Translations under genes and position numbers: made by a program
Part shown: positions 1-6,648 of the stretch, piece after piece
Layout of the letters: every line of letters starts with the position of its first letter
Numbering within the stretch: position 1 is the stretch's first letter
The notes under the pieces: model-generated
What the model saw: the letters and a program-made list of their open reading frames with translations, nothing else
Told to the model about the DNA's origin: nothing
Database searches by the model: none
Source of the DNA: Alphaproteobacteria bacterium
GTDB taxonomy: Bacteria > Pseudomonadota > Alphaproteobacteria > Micropepsales > Micropepsaceae
NCBI GenBank assembly: GCA_947455695.1
Contig: CANGRN010000005.1
Span: forward strand, 1 to 17,802
Reading direction: 5' to 3'
Length of the DNA: 17,802 nucleotides

Positions 1-1334
1 ACCTCTTCCAGCAGGTCCAGGGTTTCCAGGTCCAGGTCGTTGGTCGGTTCGTCCAGCACCAGGAAGTTGGAGGGGGTGGCGAACAGCTTGGCCAAGAGCA
101 GCCGCGCCCGCTCCCCGCCCGAAAGCACTTTCACTGGGGTGCGCGCCTGCTGCGGCGTGAACAAAAAATCCTGCAGGTAATTCATCACATGACGCGGCTT
201 GCCCGCCACCATCACCGTGTCGCCGCTGCCGTCGGTGACGGCCGCCGCCAGCGACTGTTCGGGATTGAGCGCCGCGCGGCTCTGGTCCAGCTGCGCCATC
301 AAGAGGCCCTGCCCCTGCTTGACGTTGCCCTTCTGGGCGGTGAGCTGGCCGATCAGCAATTTCAACAGGGTGGTCTTGCCCACGCCATTGGGCCCAACCA
401 GGGCGACCCGATCACCGCGATGGATGCGCATGCTGAAATCACGCACGATTTCGCGCTCGCCGTAAGAGAAGGACACGCCTTTGGCGTCGATCACCTTGGT
501 GCCGCTGCCGGCGCCTTCGGCAGCTTCCATTTTCACCGTGCCAAGCGCGCCGATCTGTTCGCGCCGCTCGGTCCGCATGCCGCGCAACCGCGCCAGCCGT
601 CCGACATTGCGCTTGCGCCGGCCCGTCACGCCATAACGCACCCAGTCTTCCTCGGCGGCGATGCGGCGCTCCAGCTTGTGGCGCTCGGTCTCTTCTTTTT
701 CCAGGATCTCGTCGCGCCAGGCTTCGAAGGAGGCAAAACTCTTTTCCAGCCGGTGCGTCTTGCCCCGGTCCAGCCACACCGTGACCCGCGAAAGATTTTC
801 CAGAAATCGCCGGTCATGGCTGATCAGCACCAGCGCACAACGGCTGGACTTGATCTCGCCTTCCAGCCATTCGATGGCATTGACGTCCAGGTGGTTGGTC
901 GGCTCGTCCAGCAGCAATATATCGGGACGCGGCGCCAGCGCCCGGGCCAGCGCGGCGCGGCGCGCCTCGCCGCCCGAAAGCGTGGCGGGATTTTCCTCGC
1001 CGCTCAGGCCCAGATTGCCCAGCAGGTAATAGGCGCGATTGGGATCTTCATGCGGGTTCAAACCCGCTTCGACATAATCGCGGGTGGTGGCATGGCCGCT
1101 CATGTCCGGCTCCTGCGCCAGGTAGCGCACCGTGGCGCCGGGCTGGATAAAGACACTGCCGCCGTCGGCTTCCATCAGCCCGGCCGCGATCTTGAGCAGG
1201 GTGGACTTGCCCGAGCCGTTGCGCCCCACCAGGCACAGCCGGTCGCCCGCGCCGACGCTGAGTTCAGCGCCGTCCAGCAGGCGCTGGCCGCCAAATTCGA
1301 CGGTGATGTCTTTCAGGTGCAAAAGCGGGGTCAT
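1..1334 (-). CDS. uup: ABC-F family ATPase Uup, C-terminus beyond the window
   Basis: Soluble ABC-F protein with two ATPase domains and no membrane part. Family members act on the ribosome, and Uup has also been linked to precise excision of transposons. 444 residues are present and the C-terminus lies outside the window. Domain 1 has Walker A GRNGSGKST (about 37-45), signature LSGGEARR and Walker B LLLDEPTNHLD. A charged linker follows, rich in Glu and Arg. Domain 2 has Walker A GPNGVGKTT (314-322), signature LSGGERARL (about 402) and LVLDEPTNDLDLETLDLLEE, whose ending is typical of Uup rather than EttA or YheS. The ATG at 1334-1332 is chosen because the ABC domain begins directly after it (MTPLLHLKDITVEF). 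There is no clear Shine-Dalgarno; a GC-rich stem-loop abuts the start codon instead. It lies 43 bases after the beta-propeller gene and may be co-transcribed with it. Identification as ABC-F is certain, Uup very likely. Confidence 0.93.
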   Translation of the reverse strand, partial: MTPLLHLKDITVEFGGQRLLDGAELSVGAGDRLCLVGRNGSGKSTLLKIAAGLMEADGGSVFIQPGATVRYLAQEPDMSGHATTRDYVEAGLNPHEDPNRAYYLLGNLGLSGEENPATLSGGEARRAALARALAPRPDILLLDEPTNHLDVNAIEWLEGEIKSSRCALVLISHDRRFLENLSRVTVWLDRGKTHRLEKSFASFEAWRDEILEKEETERHKLERRIAAEEDWVRYGVTGRRKRNVGRLARLRGMRTERREQIGALGTVKMEAAEGAGSGTKVIDAKGVSFSYGEREIVRDFSMRIHRGDRVALVGPNGVGKTTLLKLLIGQLTAQKGNVKQGQGLLMAQLDQSRAALNPEQSLAAAVTDGSGDTVMVAGKPRHVMNYLQDFLFTPQQARTPVKVLSGGERARLLLAKLFATPSNFLVLDEPTNDLDLETLDLLEE

Positions 1335-1373
1335 GCGCCGCTATGTGCGGCGCGGCGCGCCCCTTATCAAGGG
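1335..1373 (-). other. Two adjacent hairpins in the uup leader
   Basis: The gap between the beta-propeller stop and the uup ATG holds two perfect inverted repeats. CCCTT-ATC-AAGGG is at 1361-1373 and GCGCCGC-TATGT-GCGGCGC is at 1335-1353. The second directly touches the uup start codon, at the place a ribosome binding site would normally occupy. Neither is followed by a T-run, so they do not look like intrinsic terminators. They could affect uup translation or mRNA stability; that is inference. Confidence 0.45.
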
Positions 1374-1377
1374 AAAT

Positions 1378-2523
1378 CTAGCGGGTGCGGTTCGTAACCA
1401 TGGCGCCGGGGCGCGAGACCATCTGCAGCGCCGCTTCCGGGCGCTCGGTCAGGGTCTTGCCGTCGAAATCATAGACCCGGATATCGCGTTCCACCGAGCA
1501 CTGCACCAGCAGGCGCTTCTGGTCATCGCTCCACACCGCGCCCTGGCAGGCATGGCCCAGCTGGGCATCGGCGATATGGTCCAGCTTGCCCGCGCCCACC
1601 TTGAACACACTGAGCTTGCCGAACACGCTGTTGTAGTTGGCGGCGGTCTTCACCGTGGCCGAACCATTGCCGATCACCAGGGCGACATACTTGCCGTCGG
1701 GCGACAGCACCACCGCTTCGGGCAGCGCGCCCACTTCCACCGCATAGGTCACCTTGCCGTCGCGCGTGTCGGTGACGGTGGTGGCGGCGCTGCCCTTGGC
1801 GGTCGTGGTATAACCGCCGAAGTTGTTGACGATCAGGTAGCGCCCATCATGGGTCAGGCTGCCGCCGTCCGGGTTCACGCCGACCGTGAAATCGGTGACG
1901 CGGCTGATCTGGTCGCCCTTGATCGCCAGCTTGGTCACCTTGCCGTCGCCGAAGCGAATGGCATAAGCGGTGCTGCCCCCCGGCGCGATGATCACATCGC
2001 GCGGTTCGGCCTTGGCTTCCAGCTTGACCTGGCTGGTCTGGGTCAAGGTGCGATCCTTGATGGTGAACATGGTGATGGTGTCGTCGCCGGTGCCGGTCAC
2101 CAGCGCGAAACGCAATTTTTTGTCGAGATAGACGCCCGTCGCGCCCATGCCCGCCGTCACCGTCTGCAGCAGCTTGGGATGGGTGGGGTCGTCCAGCCCG
2201 ATCACCGAGACGGTATTCTGCGGCGAGGTCTTGTTGTCCGGGCCGATCTTCTGCGGGCAGGTCGCCAGCGCAAAGCTGTAGTCGGGCGCCACGGCGATGG
2301 CGCTGGGCGGGCCCATCTGGGTCGAGCAGACTTCCAGCAGGCCGATGATCCTGGGGGCCTTGGTGCTGGAAAATTCGATCGCCGCCACGCTGTCCGGGGT
2401 CGGCTTCATCGGGATGCCGTCACCGGCGCGCACCTGCTTGCCGTCCTGGCCGGAAATGGCGAGATCGGCAAAAGCCGCGACGGGCGTCAGCAACAAGACG
2501 GTGGCGAGAAGAGCGGCGCGCAT
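1378..2523 (-). CDS. Secreted YVTN-type beta-propeller protein
   Basis: A 381-residue protein with a Sec signal peptide (MRAALLATVLLLTPVAAFA, predicted cleavage before DLAIS), so probably periplasmic. The mature part shows recurring blade motifs such as HDGRYLIVNN, SPDGKYVALVIGNG and WSDDQKRLLVQC, as in the 40-residue YVTN or lactonase-like beta-propeller families. No catalytic motif is recognisable, so the function is unknown; a binding or scaffold role is as likely as an enzymatic one. In-frame ATGs lie at 2529 and 2523. The purine run AGGGGGA sits almost on the first and about 7 bases before the second, so 2523 (MRAALL) is preferred. It follows the aldehyde dehydrogenase, but a strong terminator lies between them, so it probably has its own promoter. 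The fold is fairly certain, the role is not. Confidence 0.8.
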   Translation of the reverse strand: MRAALLATVLLLTPVAAFADLAISGQDGKQVRAGDGIPMKPTPDSVAAIEFSSTKAPRIIGLLEVCSTQMGPPSAIAVAPDYSFALATCPQKIGPDNKTSPQNTVSVIGLDDPTHPKLLQTVTAGMGATGVYLDKKLRFALVTGTGDDTITMFTIKDRTLTQTSQVKLEAKAEPRDVIIAPGGSTAYAIRFGDGKVTKLAIKGDQISRVTDFTVGVNPDGGSLTHDGRYLIVNNFGGYTTTAKGSAATTVTDTRDGKVTYAVEVGALPEAVVLSPDGKYVALVIGNGSATVKTAANYNSVFGKLSVFKVGAGKLDHIADAQLGHACQGAVWSDDQKRLLVQCSVERDIRVYDFDGKTLTERPEAALQMVSRPGAMVTNRTR

Positions 2524-2529
2524 GATCAT

Positions 2530-2549
2530 TTCCCCCTGTTTTGCGGGGG
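2530..2549 (-). promoter_or_regulatory. Hairpin enclosing the beta-propeller gene's ribosome binding site
   Basis: On the minus strand TCCCCC, an 8-base A-rich loop and GGGGGA form a perfect 6-bp inverted repeat just before the start codons at 2529 and 2523. The 3' arm is the Shine-Dalgarno itself, so when folded it would hide the ribosome binding site. Whether this is regulatory or a chance G/C run pairing is not known. Confidence 0.4.
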
Positions 2550-2573
2550 ACTCTAACGTGCAGCGGATAAAAG

Positions 2574-2599
2574 AAAAGGGCGCCTTTCGGCGCCCTTTT
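2574..2599 (-). terminator. Intrinsic terminator after the aldehyde dehydrogenase gene
   Basis: Read on the minus strand, AAAAGGGCGCC-GAAA-GGCGCCCTTTT makes an 11-bp perfect stem with a GNRA-type GAAA tetraloop, followed by a TTTTCTTTT tract. It begins about 20 bases after the aldehyde dehydrogenase stop codon. This is the clearest intrinsic terminator in the window and closes the sugar-acid gene block. Confidence 0.88.
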
Positions 2600-2619
2600 C
2601 CAATGCGATGCAGCAATTC

Positions 2620-4059
2620 TTACGACAGCGAGTAAGCCGTCTTGATCTGGGTGAAGAAGTCCACCGCGGCAAAACCCTGCTCGCGGGCGCCATAGGACGA
2701 GCCGCGCGAACCGCCGAACGGCACGTGATAGTCCACGCCCGCGGTCGGCAGGTTGATCATCACCATGCCGGCCTTGACGTTGCGCTGATAGTGACGCGCA
2801 TGCTTCAGGCTGGTGGTGACGATGCCGGCCGACAGGCCGAAATTGCCGCTGTTGGAATGGGCCAGGCCTTCTTCGTAATCCTTGATCTTCACCACCGACA
2901 CAACCGGGCCGAACACTTCTTCCTGGTTGATGGTGTCGCCGATCTTGGTGTCCACGATCAGGGTCGGGCTCATGTAATGGCCGGGCGTGTCCAGCTTCAG
3001 CGGATCGGCGCCGCCGGCCAGCAGGCGGCCGCCTTCCTTGATGGCGATGTCGACATACTTCAGGTTGCCGGCCAGTTGGGTGTCGGTGACGGCCGGACCC
3101 ATCTGGGTGGCGGCATCCAGCGCATTGCCGACCTTCAGCGCCTTGGCGCGGGCGGCAACGCCTTCGACGAACTTGTCATAGATGCCGGCCTGCACGAAGA
3201 CGCGGGACGAGGCGGTGCAGCGCTGGCCGGTGGCGAAATAGCCGCCGTCCACCGCGATCTGGATGGCGCGGTCCAGTTCCGCATCGTCCAGCACCACCAG
3301 CGGGTTCTTGCCGCCCATTTCCATCTGCACGCGCGCAAAGTGCGACAGCGCGGCATTGGCGACCTTGGCGCCCACGGTCTGCGAGCCGGTGAAGGACACG
3401 CCATTGACGTCGGGATGCTTGGACAGAGCATCGCCGATGATGCCGCGGCCCAGCACCATGGTGACGATACCAGCCGGCGCGCCGGCTTCATGGATGATCG
3501 ACACCAGCGCATGCGCCACTGCCGGAGTGGGATTGGCCGACTTCAGGACAACCGTGTTGCCGAAGGCCAAAGCCGGGGCGATCTTCCAGGCAGGAATGGC
3601 GATGGGGAAATTCCACGGGGTGATCAGGCCATAGACGCCGACCGCCTCACGATAGGTCTGGATTTCCACGCCGGGGCGCACCGAGTCCAGGTTCTGGCCG
3701 TGGCGGCGCAGCGCTTCGCCGGCCATGTACTTGAAGATGCGGCCGGCGCGGACGGTCTCGCCGGTGGCTTCGGGAAGGGTCTTGCCTTCTTCCATGGCCA
3801 GCAGCTTGCCCAGCGCATCCTTGCGCTCGATGATCATGCTGCCGACCTTGTCGAGCAGGTCGGCGCGCACTTCCGGGGTCGAACCCGACCAGCCGGGGAA
3901 GGCGCTGCGGGCAGCGGCGACCGCGTCGTTCACGTCTTCGACGCTGCCGTCGGGGAACTTGGCGATGATCTCGTTGGTGTTGGAGGGATTGGTGCTTTCC
4001 AGAGCCCCGGGGGCGGAAATCTGCTTGCCGCCGATGAAATGGGTCAGGGTCTGGGTCAT
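2620..4059 (-). CDS. Aldehyde dehydrogenase, 2-oxoglutarate semialdehyde type
   Basis: NAD(P)-dependent aldehyde dehydrogenase of 479 residues, the normal family length. Catalytic and binding features are intact: TPWNFP with Asn150, FTGS 223-226, EMGGKNP with Glu247, and GQRCTASS with nucleophile Cys281. The C-terminal block VPFGGSRGSSYGAREQG followed by FFTQIKTAYSLS resembles alpha-ketoglutaric semialdehyde dehydrogenases of the Azospirillum and Caulobacter (XylA) pentose pathways. The likely reaction is 2-oxoglutarate semialdehyde to 2-oxoglutarate, the last step of the Weimberg-type route, which fits the dehydratase gene just upstream. The ATG at 4059 has an AGGAGA site 7 bases before it, so the open frame upstream to 4176 is not used. 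A 153-base gap with an inverted repeat separates it from the dehydratase gene. A terminator follows. Class is certain; substrate is well supported by context but inferred. Confidence 0.93.
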   Translation of the reverse strand: MTQTLTHFIGGKQISAPGALESTNPSNTNEIIAKFPDGSVEDVNDAVAAARSAFPGWSGSTPEVRADLLDKVGSMIIERKDALGKLLAMEEGKTLPEATGETVRAGRIFKYMAGEALRRHGQNLDSVRPGVEIQTYREAVGVYGLITPWNFPIAIPAWKIAPALAFGNTVVLKSANPTPAVAHALVSIIHEAGAPAGIVTMVLGRGIIGDALSKHPDVNGVSFTGSQTVGAKVANAALSHFARVQMEMGGKNPLVVLDDAELDRAIQIAVDGGYFATGQRCTASSRVFVQAGIYDKFVEGVAARAKALKVGNALDAATQMGPAVTDTQLAGNLKYVDIAIKEGGRLLAGGADPLKLDTPGHYMSPTLIVDTKIGDTINQEEVFGPVVSVVKIKDYEEGLAHSNSGNFGLSAGIVTTSLKHARHYQRNVKAGMVMINLPTAGVDYHVPFGGSRGSSYGAREQGFAAVDFFTQIKTAYSLS

Positions 4060-4140
4060 CAATTGTCTCCTGGAATGGGGCGTTAGGCGTGAGCCGGACC
4101 GCCGTTCAAAAAAGTGGAAAAAGCGCTGGTGGGTATTTAA

Positions 4141-4166
4141 GGGGTTGGACGCACTAATCCAACCCC
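4141..4166. repeat. Perfect inverted repeat between dehydratase and aldehyde dehydrogenase genes
   Basis: GGGGTTGGA (4141-4149) and TCCAACCCC (4158-4166) are perfect 9-base inverted arms around an 8-base spacer. It lies in the 153-base gap after the dehydratase stop and 82 bases before the aldehyde dehydrogenase start. On the minus strand it is followed by TTAAATACC, not a T-run, so it is a poor intrinsic terminator. It could be an operator, an mRNA processing or stability hairpin, or a partial attenuator. A weak promoter-like pair (TTGGAT, 16 bases, TTAAAT) overlaps it. Confidence 0.5.
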
Positions 4167-4212
4167 GGAACTGCATCCCAGTGGTGCCGTGGGGGCATAG
4201 GCCGCAGGCAGG

Positions 4213-5358
4213 CTAGCCAGCCAAAAGCCCGCGTTTCATGAGGTTTTTCATCAGGTCGGAAATGCCGAAGGTCCAGGGCGGCGCCTGCTTGCAGGTGGTG
4301 ACCCGGTTTTCCAGCACGCCCAGCTTGGGGGTGGAAATCCGCACCACGTCGCCATCCTTGTGGGTGAAGCCCGAACCCTTGACGTCGCGGTCCTGGGTGG
4401 GCGCGAACAGGGTGCCCAGGAACAGGACAAAACCGTCAGGATACTGGTGCTCGCTGATGGTCTGCTTGACCAGTTCCAGCGGATCGCGGCTGATCTCGGT
4501 CATGGTGGAACGGCCTTCCAGCCGGTAATTGTCGGTACCGACAATCTCCAGCTCGACCACGGCCTTGCGCACGTCATCGATGCCGAACTTGTCGTCGAAC
4601 ATGCGGATGAAGGGACCCAGCGCCGACGCGGCATTGTTGTCCTTGGCCTTGCCCAGCAACAGCGCACTGCGCCCTTCATAGTCGCGCAGGTTCACGTCAT
4701 TGCCGAGCGTGGCGCCGATGGTCTTGCCGGCGCGATCCACCACCACCACGATTTCCGGCTCCGGATTGTTCCAGGTGGACTGGGTGCGGATGCCGACATA
4801 ATCGCCCCAGCCGACCGAAGACAGCGGCGGCGCCTTGGTGAAGACTTCGGCGTCGGGACCGATGGCCACTTCAAGATACTGCGACCACAGTCCGTCGGCG
4901 ATCAGCGCGGCTTTCAGCTTGGCGGCTTCGGGTGAACCGGGCACCACCTTGCGGATATCGGTGCCGATGCGCGATGCCAGTTCCTCGCGGATGGCCTGCG
5001 CCTTGCCAGGATCGCCCTTGGCGCGTTCCTCGATCACACGTTCCATGGCGGAAACGGCAAAAGTCACGCCCGCCGCCTTGACGCATTGCAGGTCCACCGG
5101 CGCCAGCAGCTTGACCTTCGACGCCTCACCCGACCAGGCCGTGGTCAGACCCAGATCGTTGATGTCGCCCAGGTCCTTGCCCGACGGAACGCCATTCCAC
5201 TTTTCCAGCAGCAGCGAGACGGTCGGCGCGGCGGCCGACACGTCGATCACCCGCCCTTCCTTCACCACCACCGGTGTAGGCCCTTCGCCCAGGTCGATGC
5301 GGCCCACCAATATGGCGTCGCGCCAGTCTTCGGGTAACGGAAAAGCGGTGTTCGTCAT
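4213..5358 (-). CDS. xylX: FAH-family 2-keto-3-deoxypentonate dehydratase (XylX type)
   Basis: A 381-residue fumarylacetoacetase-fold enzyme. Full-length similarity to the Caulobacter XylX / 2-keto-3-deoxy-D-pentonate dehydratase group is recognisable, including LPEDWRDAILVGRID at the N-terminus, KLLAPVDLQCVKAAGVTFAV (83-102), the block GLWSQYLEVAIGPDAEVFTK (156-175), and LGVLENRVTT and PWTFGISDLMKNL near the C-terminus. The Mg-binding acidic residues of the fold are probably Glu200 and Glu202 (NNPEPE) and Asp221 (GNDVN). The expected reaction is loss of water from a 2-keto-3-deoxypentonate to give 2-oxoglutarate semialdehyde, substrate of the aldehyde dehydrogenase downstream. The start overlaps no gene and lies 6 bases after the TIM-barrel stop. 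The site before it is weak, which suggests translational coupling. Which pentonate (xylonate or arabinonate derived) is used cannot be read from the sequence. Confidence 0.88.
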   Translation of the reverse strand: MTNTAFPLPEDWRDAILVGRIDLGEGPTPVVVKEGRVIDVSAAAPTVSLLLEKWNGVPSGKDLGDINDLGLTTAWSGEASKVKLLAPVDLQCVKAAGVTFAVSAMERVIEERAKGDPGKAQAIREELASRIGTDIRKVVPGSPEAAKLKAALIADGLWSQYLEVAIGPDAEVFTKAPPLSSVGWGDYVGIRTQSTWNNPEPEIVVVVDRAGKTIGATLGNDVNLRDYEGRSALLLGKAKDNNAASALGPFIRMFDDKFGIDDVRKAVVELEIVGTDNYRLEGRSTMTEISRDPLELVKQTISEHQYPDGFVLFLGTLFAPTQDRDVKGSGFTHKDGDVVRISTPKLGVLENRVTTCKQAPPWTFGISDLMKNLMKRGLLAG

Positions 5359-5364
5359 GATGTC

Positions 5365-6480
5365 TTACAGCTCGAGCTTCAAGGTGTTGCGGATATAGTT
5401 GGCAGTGATGCGCGCGCTTTCCTTGGGCGTGCGCCAGGGCGAAGTGTCCAGCTCGACATTGAGATGGCCGCGCCAGTTGATGGATTTCAGATAGGCCATA
5501 ATGGCCGGGAAATCCACGCCGCCCTCGCCCATGGGATAGAAATACGGATCGTTCATCATGTCGCGGGTCGGCAGGGGCACATTCTTTGTGCCGCCGCGCT
5601 CGGCCTTGGCGGTATCCTTGAAGTGATACTCGATGACGCGATGGCCCAGCTTCTTGGCCAGCGCCACAGGGTCCATCCCCGCCATGGTGATGTGGCCGGT
5701 ATCCAGCACCAGCCCGACATTCTCGGGCCTGGTGTTTTCCATGATGTACATGGTCTCTTTTTCATTCTGGATCTGGCTGCCCAGATGGGCATGCACGCCG
5801 AACTTCATGCCCAGCTCCTCGCGGATGCGCTGGCCCAGCAGATCGCAGGTCTTGGCGATCTCCTTCAGGTCTTCCAGCGGCGTGCCGTTCGGCTGCTTGC
5901 GCGGGCCCGCATTGGTCTTCTGGTGATCGCAGCCGAAGCGGCGCGAGAAGCGCGTCATGTTGAAGTGGTTGTCCACCACATCCTTGCGCTGGGCCGGATC
6001 GTGGAAGGCCACGCTGCCGCCGGCCGCGCCGCCGGTGATGGCGGTGAACTGCGCGCCGATCTCGTACATGCGGTGCTGCAGGGCTTCCCAGCGGTCGGGA
6101 TAATAGACTTCGCGCTTCACCTTCTGGCCGGTGGGATATTTCCAGATGTAGCCGTCCGGCCAGGCCTTCATCGCCTGGGTGTCGCGCGGCGCCGGCTCAT
6201 AGCCGTCCTTGGTGGCGCAGAAGGAGGAGCCGAATATCTCAAAATAGCGGAAACCCACCTCGCGCCCTTCGGAGATGCCGACAAAAGGGCTGCCTTCCCA
6301 GCCGCCGCGTGTGTTGGTGGTATAGCCGATGCGGAACTGCTGCTGCTGTTTCAGCGCAGCCTGCGGCTCCATCTTGGGCTCCCCGACATGGGCCGGGCCC
6401 GTTGTCTGGGCCGAAACCGCCCTGGCGGCCAGCAGGCCGCCGGCGGCGACGGACAAGCCAAAGAAATTCCTGCGATCCAT
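5365..6480 (-). CDS. Tat-exported xylose-isomerase-like TIM-barrel protein
   Basis: A 371-residue protein of the sugar phosphate isomerase/epimerase (AP endonuclease 2-like) TIM-barrel superfamily. The N-terminus MDRRNFFGLSVAAGGLLAARAVSA has a twin-arginine motif (RRNFF), a hydrophobic stretch and an Ala-x-Ala site, so export to the periplasm by Tat is likely. Possible metal or catalytic residues typical of the superfamily are HAH (230-232), LDTGH (Asp260, His263), HFKD (His286, Asp289) and NVELD (Glu343). The exact reaction is unknown: sugar isomerase, epimerase or lyase are all possible. The ATG at 6480 has AGGGGAGA 8 bases upstream, which excludes the longer open frame. It heads the dehydratase and aldehyde dehydrogenase operon and faces the SDR gene across a shared promoter region. 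An exported enzyme beside cytoplasmic ones is unexpected and may mean it prepares an imported sugar derivative. Confidence 0.85.
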   Translation of the reverse strand: MDRRNFFGLSVAAGGLLAARAVSAQTTGPAHVGEPKMEPQAALKQQQQFRIGYTTNTRGGWEGSPFVGISEGREVGFRYFEIFGSSFCATKDGYEPAPRDTQAMKAWPDGYIWKYPTGQKVKREVYYPDRWEALQHRMYEIGAQFTAITGGAAGGSVAFHDPAQRKDVVDNHFNMTRFSRRFGCDHQKTNAGPRKQPNGTPLEDLKEIAKTCDLLGQRIREELGMKFGVHAHLGSQIQNEKETMYIMENTRPENVGLVLDTGHITMAGMDPVALAKKLGHRVIEYHFKDTAKAERGGTKNVPLPTRDMMNDPYFYPMGEGGVDFPAIMAYLKSINWRGHLNVELDTSPWRTPKESARITANYIRNTLKLEL

Positions 6481-6503
6481 GTTGTATTTCTCCCCTGGGC
6501 ATT

Positions 6504-6517
6504 GCCCGCATTCGGGC
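6504..6517. repeat. Short inverted repeat in the TIM-barrel gene leader
   Basis: GCCCG-CATT-CGGGC is a perfect 5-bp inverted repeat 23 bases upstream of the TIM-barrel start codon, within the likely 5' untranslated leader. It is short and GC-rich, so it may be chance, but it sits next to the ribosome binding site. Confidence 0.25.
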
Positions 6518-6579
6518 GGGCGCACTTTAGACAAGGGGCCAGCGCATCACCATCGCGGCATTTCGCCATCTGTTTCAGG

Positions 6580-6596
6580 ATGTTGCGCCGCAACAT
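6580..6596. promoter_or_regulatory. Perfect 17-bp palindrome, operator candidate in divergent promoter region
   Basis: ATGTTGCG-C-CGCAACAT is a perfect dyad with 8-base arms around one central base. It lies in the 168-base region between the divergent TIM-barrel (start 6480) and SDR (start 6649) genes, just upstream of a TATAAC box for the SDR. Arms beginning ATGTT are seen in the operators of some LacI-family sugar regulators (for example E. coli GntR), but the odd centre would also fit other dimeric regulators. No regulator gene is visible in the window, so the binding protein is unknown. Confidence 0.6.
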
Positions 6597-6617
6597 TTTC
6601 TTTTGCGGAGCCGCTGC

Positions 6618-6623
6618 TATAAC
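6618..6623 (+). promoter_or_regulatory. Candidate -10 box for the SDR gene
   Basis: TATAAC lies 25 bases before the SDR start codon, matching the sigma-70 -10 consensus at five of six positions. No good -35 hexamer stands 16-18 bases upstream (the sequence is T-rich, CATTTTC). A poor -35 next to a palindrome would fit an activator-dependent or repressed promoter. Confidence 0.35.
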
Positions 6624-6648
6624 CGCGCCCGACCATAAGGAACCACCC

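Noticed and set aside
1335..1373. Intrinsic terminator between the beta-propeller gene and uup
   Set aside because: The hairpins have no following T-run; the second ends directly at the uup start codon.
1132..4086. Two long plus-strand open frames (about 474 and 492 codons) opposite the beta-propeller and aldehyde dehydrogenase genes
   Set aside because: The minus-strand proteins show signal peptide and catalytic residues. The plus-strand translations are His/Gly/Ala-rich with no recognisable domain.
5464..6648. An N-terminal extension of nearly 400 codons for the SDR
   Set aside because: It is antisense to the TIM-barrel gene. The SDR fold starts right after the ATG at 6649, which has a proper AAGGA site.
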